Source: Homoserinimonas aerilata (GTDB lineage Bacteria; Actinomycetota; Actinomycetes; Actinomycetales; Microbacteriaceae). From it: a DNA stretch of 64,000 bases. The position numbers and the translations under genes were made by a program. Location: the NCBI RefSeq assembly GCF_006716125.1, contig NZ_VFOM01000001.1, positions 620,001-684,000 of the forward strand. Reading direction: 5' to 3'. The notes under the pieces were generated by a model, which ran no database searches, was not told where the DNA came from, and was given only the letters and a program-made list of their open reading frames with translations. Shown here in pieces: positions 7,127 to 15,900 of this stretch; the first letter of the stretch is position 1; the number at the start of each line of letters is the position of its first letter.

Positions 7127-8233
7127 ATGGAACTCGCTCTTCCCGTCTGGTTCGAGATCGGCTCGCTTGTCGTGCTGACGCTGATCATCGTCTTCGACCT
7201 GATCATCGCGTACCGGCGCCCGCACATCCCCTCCGTGAAGGAGTCGAGCCTGTGGATCGGCTTCTATGTGACGCTCGCGCTGGTCTTCGCGGGGCTCATG
7301 TTCCTTCTGGGCGATGCGGAGCACGGCGGGCAGTTCATCGCCGGCTGGCTGACCGAGTACAGCCTCAGCATCGACAACCTGTTCGTGTTCATCATCATCA
7401 TGGCGCGCTTCAAGGTGCCGAAGAAGTACCAGCAGGAGGTGCTGATGATCGGCATCATCATCGCGCTGGTGCTTCGCGCGATCTTCATCCTGATCGGTGC
7501 CGCGCTGATCGAGAACCTCAGCTGGATCTTCTACATCTTCGGGCTGTTCCTGCTGTACACGGCGTGGAATCAGGCCTTCACCTCGCATGACGATGAGGAG
7601 GAGTCGGAGAACCGCATCATCGGCTTCCTGCGCAAGCGCATCCACATCACCGAGGAGTTCGACGGCGGCAAGCTGCGCACGATGGTCGACGGACGCAAGA
7701 CGTTCACACCGATCCTGGTGGTCATCCTCGCCCTGGGCACGACCGATCTGGTGTTCGCGATCGATTCGATTCCGGCGATCTTCGGCATCACGCAGAGCCC
7801 GTTCATCGTGTTCGCGGCGAACGTGTTCGCGCTCATGGGCCTGCGTCAGCTGTACTTCCTGCTCGGCGACCTGATCGACCGCCTCGTGTACCTCAAGTAC
7901 GGCATTGCGTTCATCCTGGCGTTCATCGGCGTGAAGCTGGTGTTCCATGCTCTGCACGAGAACGAGGTGTTCTTCATCAACGGCGGCAACCCGGTCGAGT
8001 GGATCCCGGTGTTCAACACGTGGATGTCGCTGGGCGTGATTGTCGCGGCCATGGCTGTTGCCACGATTGCGAGTCTCGTGAAGCTGCACCGCAGCCCGCT
8101 GGAGATGCCGATCGGAGCGCCGCGCTACGAGCACGATGATGTGGTCGAGCCTGCTGCCCATGAGACGGATGCCGACACGACGCTCGCTGCGGGCGATGCG
8201 GATGCCGAGGGGCGCGACGGCACGCGCCAGTAG
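7127..8233 (+). CDS. TerC/Alx-family membrane protein, probable Mn2+ exporter
   Basis: A 368-residue integral membrane protein with about nine hydrophobic segments. The conserved acidic membrane motifs of the family are present: SIDNLFVF near residue 80 and TTDLVFAIDSIPAIFG near residue 205. The acidic C-terminal tail is variable. TerC/Alx proteins are implicated in manganese export and in loading of exported metalloenzymes. ATG at 7127 is chosen because the preceding in-frame sequence is the riboswitch leader. The riboswitch directly upstream supports a role in manganese homeostasis. Confidence 0.92.
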   Translation: MELALPVWFEIGSLVVLTLIIVFDLIIAYRRPHIPSVKESSLWIGFYVTLALVFAGLMFLLGDAEHGGQFIAGWLTEYSLSIDNLFVFIIIMARFKVPKKYQQEVLMIGIIIALVLRAIFILIGAALIENLSWIFYIFGLFLLYTAWNQAFTSHDDEEESENRIIGFLRKRIHITEEFDGGKLRTMVDGRKTFTPILVVILALGTTDLVFAIDSIPAIFGITQSPFIVFAANVFALMGLRQLYFLLGDLIDRLVYLKYGIAFILAFIGVKLVFHALHENEVFFINGGNPVEWIPVFNTWMSLGVIVAAMAVATIASLVKLHRSPLEMPIGAPRYEHDDVVEPAAHETDADTTLAAGDADAEGRDGTRQ

Positions 8234-8328
8234 ACGCCCGCGTACACGCCGTGCTGCAATGATTGCTAATCTGCAGTGATCGCTACCCGTTCGGGGGGCA
8301 GCGGCGGAGTGGTTCGAGAGGGCGGCGG

Positions 8329-9174
8329 GTGGACCGTATGGAGCTTGAGGTGACGCTCCCCGAGGGTCCGTTGAGGCTGGCCGTGGCCGCCTGCACCGAT
8401 CTCGGCCGCGTGCGCCGCGTCAATGAAGACAGCTTTCTGGCCGAGCCGCCCCTGTTCCTGGTGGCCGATGGGATGGGCGGCCATTCCTTCGGTGACAGGG
8501 CGAGTCGCGCGGTCGTGGAGGCGTTCTCGGCCGCGGTGGGCACCGATGGGTTGCCGAGCCCCGAGCTTGTGGTGGAGACGATCCGCGCCGCCAATGAGGC
8601 CGTCGTGGCCCTCTCCGATGAGGAGACCGTCTCGGGCACGACCCTGTCGGGACTGGCGCTGGTGGCGGCCCATTCGTCCTATCACTGGATGGCTTTCAAC
8701 GTCGGCGACAGCCGCGTCTACAGTTGGGACGGCCGCGCGCTCGAGCAGGTCACCGTCGACCACTCGGCGGTGCAGGAGATGCTCGATCTGGGCCAGATCT
8801 CCGCGCTGGAGGCCATCGATCATCCGTACCGCAATGTGGTGACGCGGGCGATCGGCATCGACGATTCGGTTGAGCCGGATGTCTGGCTGCTGCCGGTGGG
8901 CGGCCACCAGCTGTTCCTGGTGTGCTCCGATGGGCTCACAAAGGAGCTCGACGACGACCAGATTGCGAGCATCCTCGCCGACCGCTTCTCGCTGCCGGAG
9001 GGGCAGTCGGTTGCCGACAGGCTCGTGCAGGCGGCGCTCGCGGCGGGCGGTTCCGACAATGTGACGGTGATCGTGGTCGAGGCCGAGCTCGCGGACACCG
9101 CCCACAGCGCCGATGAAGACACGAACGACCGCGGGATGCCTGGCCATCTCGAAGAGACTCGACCCAGAAAGTAG
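8329..9174 (+). CDS. PP2C-family Ser/Thr protein phosphatase
   Basis: A 281-residue soluble phosphatase opening the secretion-like locus. Metal-binding PP2C motifs are visible: RRVNEDS, ADGMGGHSFGD, GDSRVY, CSDGLTKEL and GGSDNVTVIVVE. Unlike PstP it has no C-terminal membrane helix. GTG at 8329 is 6-7 nt after GAGAGG and is preferred; an ATG nine bases later (8338) is an alternative. It lies 5 nt upstream of the FHA gene and in the same transcription unit as a Ser/Thr kinase, which it presumably antagonises. A PrpC-type phosphatase is also part of the related Bifidobacterium PFNA cluster. Confidence 0.92.
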   Translation: MDRMELEVTLPEGPLRLAVAACTDLGRVRRVNEDSFLAEPPLFLVADGMGGHSFGDRASRAVVEAFSAAVGTDGLPSPELVVETIRAANEAVVALSDEETVSGTTLSGLALVAAHSSYHWMAFNVGDSRVYSWDGRALEQVTVDHSAVQEMLDLGQISALEAIDHPYRNVVTRAIGIDDSVEPDVWLLPVGGHQLFLVCSDGLTKELDDDQIASILADRFSLPEGQSVADRLVQAALAAGGSDNVTVIVVEAELADTAHSADEDTNDRGMPGHLEETRPRK

Positions 9175-9179
9175 CCCCT

Positions 9180-10433
9180 GTGACACTGCTGAGCTATTCC
9201 CCGGCCGGTGATTCCGGCTGGCTTGCCCTTGCCAACGCCAGTCTTCTTCAGGTGGTTCATCGGCCTGCCGCGGAGGCGGTGGCGGCGTCGTGGCCGTCGC
9301 TAGGTGGCGGCTTCGGTGCTGCGCTCGACGAGCTGACGCGGGGCGGTGTTTCGGCGGCTCCGTCGTTCGCGCTGATCGAGTGGTCGGGCGATGGCGAGAC
9401 CCTGAGGGTGATCGTGCGCGGCGATGTGTCCGTGTCGGTGTCTTCTGCGGCAGGCGACCGCCGTGTCGAGGGCGCCGGCGTGACGACCTGGTCTGAGCAG
9501 GTGGTTCCGGATGCTTCGGGCTTCGATCTCGTCGTCGGTTCGGCATCCGGGTCTGAAGCGGAGCCGTGGTTGCCGTTGGAGCGGGGCGCGGCGTTCGTGT
9601 CGCGCGTCGCGGCGGGGGAGAGGGGCGCATCCGCCCCGGAGAAGACGGTCAAGAAGTCAGCCGCGTCGGCCGGCAAGCCCGCCGAGGATCCCGCCGCGAA
9701 GCAGCCCGCCGAACAGAAGCAGCCCGCCGAACAGAAGCAGCCCCCAGCAGAGAAGGCAGCGCAGAAAGCACAGCAGAAGCCCGCCCAGAAGCCGGCCGCT
9801 CCCGCCGCTGTCGCGGTCGACACGGTGGTCTCCTCCGACACGGTGCAGGCGCACGGCGGTGACGTGGTGCTGCCGACCGATGAGGGCTACGACTATCTCT
9901 TCGGCGAGACCATGTACCGCACCGTGTCGAGCGCTGCGGTACGTGAGGCGGCCGAAGGTGAAGAAGATGAGGTTTCGGATGTTCCGGAGGGCGACCACGA
10001 CGGCATGACGATCGTGACGAGCGACCTGAAGAAGATGCGGGCCCGTCGCGGCGAGAAGTCGGCCGCCCCTGCGCCCGCCGCGCCGAAGCAGTCGTCGCTG
10101 TTCCTCGAACTGTCGACGGGTGGCCGCCAGGAGCTGGGGAGCCAGCCGGTGCTGGTGGGCCGCGCCCCGACGGCCACCAAGGTCGCGGGGGGTGCGCTGC
10201 CGGCGCTTGTCACGATTCCCGGTGACAAGGACATCTCGCGCAATCATGTGCAGCTCGCGGTGGAGGGCGATTCGGTTGTGGTCACCGATCTGCACTCCCG
10301 CAATGGCACTCAGGTCGTTCTGCCGGGCAAGTCGCCCCAGCAGCTGCGCCAGGGCGAGCCGACGACGGTGATCGTGGGCACGGTCGTTGATCTTGGCGGC
10401 GGCGTCACCCTGACCGTCCGCGAGGAGGCTTGA
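9180..10433 (+). CDS. FHA-domain protein with low-complexity linker
   Basis: A 417-residue protein in three parts: an N-terminal region of about 145 residues without a recognised family, a Lys/Ala/Pro/Gln-rich linker with repeated AEQKQP (residues about 150-205), and a C-terminal forkhead-associated domain (about 308-417) with SRNHVQL and SRNGT signatures, so phosphothreonine binding is likely. No signal peptide or membrane helix. GTG start at 9180, 5 nt after the phosphatase stop, and the stop overlaps the kinase start (TGATG). It probably acts as a phospho-dependent adaptor for the kinase downstream. Confidence 0.85.
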   Translation: MTLLSYSPAGDSGWLALANASLLQVVHRPAAEAVAASWPSLGGGFGAALDELTRGGVSAAPSFALIEWSGDGETLRVIVRGDVSVSVSSAAGDRRVEGAGVTTWSEQVVPDASGFDLVVGSASGSEAEPWLPLERGAAFVSRVAAGERGASAPEKTVKKSAASAGKPAEDPAAKQPAEQKQPAEQKQPPAEKAAQKAQQKPAQKPAAPAAVAVDTVVSSDTVQAHGGDVVLPTDEGYDYLFGETMYRTVSSAAVREAAEGEEDEVSDVPEGDHDGMTIVTSDLKKMRARRGEKSAAPAPAAPKQSSLFLELSTGGRQELGSQPVLVGRAPTATKVAGGALPALVTIPGDKDISRNHVQLAVEGDSVVVTDLHSRNGTQVVLPGKSPQQLRQGEPTTVIVGTVVDLGGGVTLTVREEA

Positions 10434-12061
10434 TGCGCCGAGTGACGTCGGTGTCGCCGGAGCTGCCCGGCTACACCCACGTGAGGTTGCTCGGCTCGGG
10501 CGGTTTCAGCGATGTCTTTCTGTATGAGCAGCATCTGCCGAAGCGCCGGGTGGCGGTGAAGGTGCTGCTCACCGAGGAGCTCACCGACGCCAACCGGGCC
10601 GCCTTCGTGGCGGAGGCGAACCTGATGGCGCAGCTTTCTGCGCATCCGTACATCGTCTCGATCTTCCACGCCGATGTCGCGGCCGACGACCGCCCCTATT
10701 TCGTCATGGAGTACTGCTCCGGGCCGAGCCTCGCCGAGCGGTACAAGCGCGAGCCGATGTCGGTCGTCGATGTTCTGCGCACGGGCGTGCGCGTGTCGGG
10801 CGCTGTGGCAACCGCTCATGCGGCGGGCATCCTGCACCGTGACATCAAACCGGCGAACATCCTCACGAATGACTACGGCTGGCCGGCCCTCACCGATTTC
10901 GGCATCTCGTCGACAGTCGATGATGAGGTTCCGCTGCAGACGTCGAGCCTCAGCTCGCTGCGCGGAGAAGACACCTCGGGCACGACGGGCAGCGCTTCTG
11001 TGGGCATGTCGGTGCCGTGGTCTCCGCCGGAGATGTTCGAAGACGACCCGAATCCGGATGTTCGGGCGGACGTGTTCTCGCTCGCCGCGACCCTCTACAC
11101 GCTGCTGGCCGGCCACACCCCCTTCGAGGTGCGGGGCCGCTCCAACGGTGTGCTCGACCTGATCGGTCGTATCGAGCGCGGGCTCGTGACCCCGCTGGAG
11201 CGCAGCGATGTGCCGCGTTCGCTGATCGCGGTGCTGCAGAAGGGCATGGCGACGCGGCGGGAGGACCGCTTCGCGACCGCCGTCGAGTTCGGGCGGGCCC
11301 TGCAGCGCGTCGAGCTGGAGCTCGGCTACAGCCCGACGACGATCGACGTGCCCAATCTGATCGTCGACGGCTCGGTGCGCGACGGCGTGCTCGATGACGA
11401 TGACGCCACGCGTGCCCGCGGGGTTTCGACGATCGAGGCGCAACCGGCCGCTCCCGTGCCCACTGCGTTCACGCCGCCCCCGGCATCCGACGACGCCACG
11501 CGGGTGCGCGGTGCCCAGCAGGTGCAGGCCCAGCCTGTAGCGGAGGCGCCGGGTGAGACGGTCATGCGCCGCCGCACCCCCGCACCGCCACCGCCAGAGC
11601 CCGAAGTCATTGTCGCCGAGGAGCCTGCGGATGCTGCGCCGCGGCCGACGAAGGCGAATCGCCTGGCACTGTGGATTGCGGCCGCGGCGGTGCTCGTCAT
11701 CGCGGGTGGTATCACGGCGGGCCTCGTGTTCGGCGGAATGCCGAGCGTTGAGGAGCCCGATCCCTCGCAGCCCAGCGGAGGCGGCGCTGCGGCCGTGGTC
11801 GAGACGATCCCGACGCCCGAGTTCGTCTCTGCCACGCCGGGCGAGGGCACCCTCGACTTCGTGGTGACCAATCCGAAGCCGCAGGACGGCGACGCGTTCA
11901 TCTGGAGGCGCACCGACCGGGGCAGCGCGGAGCCGATGCGCAGCACATCCGACGGCACCTTCTCGGTGAAGGAGTTCGACGGCGGCCAGGTCTGCATCGA
12001 GGTGCGCATCGTGCGCTCGGGCCGCGACTCCGCGAACCCGCTCGAGGGGTGCTACCCGTGA
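10433..12061 (+). CDS. Membrane Ser/Thr protein kinase, PknB/Pkb2-like
   Basis: A 542-residue Hanks-type kinase. The catalytic domain covers about residues 8-290: glycine loop LGSGGFSDV, invariant Lys43 (VAVK), HRDIKPANIL with Asp137, and DFGIS with Asp155. A Pro/Ala-rich juxtamembrane segment with repeated DDATRVRG-like stretches follows, then one transmembrane helix (about 411-434) and a short extracellular domain ending in two Cys (QVCIEV, GCYP), probably a disulfide. There are no PASTA repeats, so it is not PknB proper. ATG at 10433 overlaps the preceding stop; an adjacent TTG at 10430 is less likely. Its likely targets are the locus proteins near the FHA-domain partners. Confidence 0.93.
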   Translation: MRRVTSVSPELPGYTHVRLLGSGGFSDVFLYEQHLPKRRVAVKVLLTEELTDANRAAFVAEANLMAQLSAHPYIVSIFHADVAADDRPYFVMEYCSGPSLAERYKREPMSVVDVLRTGVRVSGAVATAHAAGILHRDIKPANILTNDYGWPALTDFGISSTVDDEVPLQTSSLSSLRGEDTSGTTGSASVGMSVPWSPPEMFEDDPNPDVRADVFSLAATLYTLLAGHTPFEVRGRSNGVLDLIGRIERGLVTPLERSDVPRSLIAVLQKGMATRREDRFATAVEFGRALQRVELELGYSPTTIDVPNLIVDGSVRDGVLDDDDATRARGVSTIEAQPAAPVPTAFTPPPASDDATRVRGAQQVQAQPVAEAPGETVMRRRTPAPPPPEPEVIVAEEPADAAPRPTKANRLALWIAAAAVLVIAGGITAGLVFGGMPSVEEPDPSQPSGGGAAAVVETIPTPEFVSATPGEGTLDFVVTNPKPQDGDAFIWRRTDRGSAEPMRSTSDGTFSVKEFDGGQVCIEVRIVRSGRDSANPLEGCYP

Positions 12062-12792
12062 TCAAGCCGCTCAGGGTCGAGTTCTGTGGTGAGTGGTACG
12101 ACATCGAGCATCCGGCCGATTTCCACATCGGGCGCGAGTCCGACCTCGTGATCGACGACAACCCCTATCTGCACCGCCGCTTCCTGCGCATCTACGAGGA
12201 GTTCGGCATGTGGTGGCTCGGCAATGTCGGCAATCTGCTGTCGGCGACGGTGTCGGATGCGACCGGCCAGGTTCAGGCCTGGCTTGCGCCCGGCGCGCGG
12301 CTGCCGATCGTGTTTCCCGAGTTGCAGGTCCTGTTCAGCGCCGGGTCGACGACCTACGAGTTCACCATCCATGCGCCCGCCGACTACTACGCCTCGGCGG
12401 CGATGGCGACGGACGACGGCGGCTCGACGACGATTGCCCCCGTCATGCTGACCTCCTCGCAGAGGCTGCTGATCGTGGCGCTCGCCGAGCATGTGCTGCG
12501 CCAGTCATCGCCCGGTCGCGGCGAGATCCCCACTTCGGCGGAGGCCGCCAGACGGGTGCACTGGTCGATGACGACGTTCAACCGCAAGCTCGACAATGTG
12601 TGCGAGAAACTCGACAAGATCGGCGTCGCAGGGCTTCGCGGCGGCAAGGGCAACCTGGCGACGAATCGTCGACTGCGCCTCGTCGAATATGCCGTGGCGA
12701 CCCGCCTGGTGAGTGCGGAGGACCTGTACCTCATCGATCGGAATGACGAGGAACATCGCCCCGCTCCGGATGCGGCAGCAGCCGAAGCCTGA
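12058..12792 (+). CDS. FHA-domain protein with C-terminal helical, possibly DNA-binding domain
   Basis: A 244-residue soluble protein. The N-terminal half (about 1-110) is FHA-like (FHIGRESDLVIDDNPYLHR). The C-terminal half (about 125-235) is a basic helical domain (TSAEAARRVHWSMTTFNRKL, then GGKGNLATNRRLRLVEYAV) that resembles a winged-helix DNA-binding module. GTG at 12058 overlaps the kinase stop (GTGA) and follows GAGGGG at 8 nt. It is the last gene before an intergenic region with an 18-bp palindrome that recurs before the WXG100 gene, so it is a candidate phospho-responsive regulator of the locus. The DNA-binding role is an inference from sequence character. Confidence 0.75.
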   Translation: MIKPLRVEFCGEWYDIEHPADFHIGRESDLVIDDNPYLHRRFLRIYEEFGMWWLGNVGNLLSATVSDATGQVQAWLAPGARLPIVFPELQVLFSAGSTTYEFTIHAPADYYASAAMATDDGGSTTIAPVMLTSSQRLLIVALAEHVLRQSSPGRGEIPTSAEAARRVHWSMTTFNRKLDNVCEKLDKIGVAGLRGGKGNLATNRRLRLVEYAVATRLVSAEDLYLIDRNDEEHRPAPDAAAAEA

Positions 12793-12794
12793 GC

Positions 12795-12812
12795 ATGGGC
12801 AGTTCTGCCCAT
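12795..12812. promoter_or_regulatory. 18-bp palindrome, putative operator of the surface-protein operon
   Basis: ATGGGCAGTTCTGCCCAT is a perfect inverted repeat two nucleotides after the FHA-regulator stop. The same pattern ATGGGYANNNNTRCCCAT recurs at 27672. Both copies end 101-102 bp before the next start codon and are followed 20-30 bp later by a TAG-type -10-like hexamer (TAGGTT, from 12841), so an activator site next to a promoter is plausible. Confidence 0.65.
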
Positions 12813-12914
12813 GACCCCCATTGGTGGGTAGAAGCCGTGTTAGGTTAATCCCTGTCGCCCAAGGCGAAACATCATTAGCCGCAGGCGACTGCGAATCCAG
12901 GGGGAGTCTCTAAC

Positions 12915-15900
12915 GTGGGTCGGATGCTTCGGCGCGGCAGTCGGAAGACGCTGGCATCGACGCTCGTCCTGGCTGTCGTTGCCGGCGTTCCCCTGACGAT
13001 CGCGGCGCTGCATCCGGGTTTTCCGATCTCCGACGTCGACCTCACCTCCCGTGATGTGTGGGTGACGAACGGCGAGCAGCTGCTGGGCGGCCGCCTGAAT
13101 CGGCAGATCGACGAGCTGAACGGCTCGGTGGTGGCGTCGAGCCCGTCGTTCGACGTGCTGCAGGATGGCGACACCCTGTTCATGTACGACCCTGTGGCGG
13201 GGCGCATCGAGTCGGTGAACCCGGCGACGACCGAGGTGACCTCGGCGATCGAGGTGCCGAAGGGTTCCGAGGTTTCGTACGGCGGCACGACGCTGGCGAT
13301 CATGTCGGATGCCGGGGAGCTGTGGGCCATCCCTGCGGTGGGCGATCTGCAGTTCAACTACGTGTCGACCCCTCCTCTCGTGAAGCTGGGCGATGACGCC
13401 CATTCAACGGTGACGAAGGATGGTGAGATCCTTGCGGTCTCCCCGGACGAGCGGGCGCTGTTTCGCATCGCATCGCTCGCCGATGCGCCTGAGCGGAGCG
13501 ATCTGCCCGAGCTGGGCGAGTTCCAGCTTGCAGCGGTGGGCGACGAGGCCGTCATCTTCGACCAGTCGACGAATGAGCTGATCACTCAGGATGGCTCGAA
13601 GCACGAGCTGGGCGAGGAGGGGCTGCGATTGCAGCAGACCGGCCCCGAGTCTGACTATGCGGTGGTGGCGACGGGCGACTCGCTGCTGAAGGTCGATCTC
13701 GGCTCCGGCTCTGTGGAGAGCGTTCCTGCTGATGTCTCGAAGCCTGTGACCGAAGCATCCGGGGTCTCAGCCCCTGTGTATCTCGACGGCTGTGCCCATG
13801 GGGCCTGGGCCGGTGCGCAGCGTTACCTGCTGTCGTGCGATGGGGCCGAGGGCGAGCCGGTCGACATCGAGCAGCCGACGCAGGGTTCGACGCTGGAGTT
13901 CCGGGTGAACCGTACGGTGATCGCCCTGAACAATCTCGACAATGGCAATGTGTGGCTCGTCGACGAGAACATGCGTCTGGTCGAGAACTGGGACGACATC
14001 GTGCCGCCGGAGGAGCAGGAATCGGAGGTGGAGGGCGACGAGAAGTCAGCCATCCAGTCCTTCGAAGACACGCTCGCGGAGCGCACCGAGACGAACCGGG
14101 CACCAACGGCGAACGACGACGATTTCGGCATCCGGCCCGGTCGCACCACGATCCTGCCGCTGCTCGACAACGACACAGACCCTGACGGCGACGTGCTCGT
14201 CATCTCGGCGCGGGACAGGATCGCCGAGACGACGGGGCGTATCGATGCGATTGACGGCTCGCGGGCGCTGCAGTTCACCCCGGCCCCCGGTTTCGTGGGC
14301 AGCGTCTCGTTCGGCTACACGGTCGACGACGGCCGCGGCGGCACCGACTCGGCCCGGGTGACGGCCAGGGTGGTCTCCGAGCAGTCCAACGAGATCCCCT
14401 ATGCGCTCCGCGGCGGCGGCGTCGCGGTGGAGGCGAACCAGACGGTCAGCTACAACGTGTTGACTGACTGGAAGGACCCCGACGGCGACGACCTCTATCT
14501 GCTTGGCGCGAGCCCGAAGTCGGGCGACCTCGTGCGCTTCACCCCCGATGGCTTCGTCACCTTCACCCACAGCACTTCGGAGCTGGGCGAGAAGGAGGTC
14601 GTCTTCACGGTGAGTGATGGCCGCGGCGAGCCCGTGCAGGGCACCCTCACCGTGACGGTGGAGGCACCGGGAACCCTCAACCCGGTCGGCACCCCAGACT
14701 TCACGACGACCTTCGTCGACGAGTCGGTCGTCGTCGAACCGCTGCTGAACGACATCTCCCCTTCGGGCGCGCAGCTGGGCCTCGTCGCGATCGAAGAACC
14801 GGGCGGCGGTGCGCAGGCGAGCTTCAATTCGGATGCCGGCACCCTCACCTTCGGATCGTCGTCGCCGGGCATCTTCTACGTCAAGTACACGCTGAGCGCG
14901 GGCGCGAACACGAGCGTGGGCATCGTGCGCATCGATGTGCTCGAGAAGCCTGCGGATGCCGAGCTGCCGCCGATCGCGGTGAAGGACACCGCCTATCTGC
15001 GCGGCGATGAGCCGACGACCGTCTCGGTGCTGTCGAACGATGTGAGTCCGGTGGGTCGGGTGCTCGCAGTGCAGTCGATCGATGTTCCTGTCGAGTACAC
15101 GACGAAGGGGCTTGTGGTCGAGCTGCTCGAGAGCACGCTCGTGCGGGTCACGTCGCCTCAGGCGCTCACCGAGCAGCTCTCGTTCAGTTACACGATCTCC
15201 GACGGGCTCAACACGGCGACGGCGGGTGTGACGATCGTGCCGATGCCGGCGCTCACGAAGCATCAGCCGCCGGTGGCGCAGAACGATGCGATGCGAGTGC
15301 GTGTCGGTGACATCGCGACGCTCAATGTTCTCGACAACGATTTCCATCCGGATGATTCGCCCATGTTCCTGGATGACACGCTCGTGACGCCGCCCGGCGA
15401 CGGGCTCGCGTTCGTGAGCGACGACCACCTGCGATTCCAGGCGCCGACGAAGCCGGGCGAGTACCGGGTCGACTACCGCGTTCTCGACCCCTTCGGGGAG
15501 ACCTCGACGGCGACGGCCATCTTCACGGTCGTGCCCTTCGACGACGCGAACAACCGCGATCCGGAGCCTGCTCCGCTGGTCGCCCGCGTGCTGGCGGGAG
15601 GCACGATCAGGGTGGATGTGCCGCTCGACGGTATCGATCCGGATGGCGACTCGACGCAGCTCCTGAACTTCCCGCGCAATCCGATGTTCGGTTCGGTCGT
15701 CGACACGGGCCCGAACTTCTTCTTCTACGAGGCTTCGCCTGCCGCCGCAGGAACGGATGTCTTCAGCTACGAGGTGTACGACGCGTTCGGCGCGACGGGC
15801 GTCGGCGAGATCAAGATCGCCGTCATCCCCGAGCCGGATGAGCTCCAGGAGCCCACTGCGGTGCCTGACAGCGTCTCTGTGCGGCCGGGGCGGCTGGCCC

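Noticed and set aside
8263..8328. N-terminal extension of the PP2C phosphatase from a TTG at 8263
   Set aside because: The extension is Arg/Gly-rich with no family similarity, and a ribosome binding site precedes the GTG at 8329.
10433..12061. PknB orthologue of the cell-division cluster
   Set aside because: No PASTA repeats, and no rodA/pbpA/pknA neighbours; the context is the secretion-like locus.
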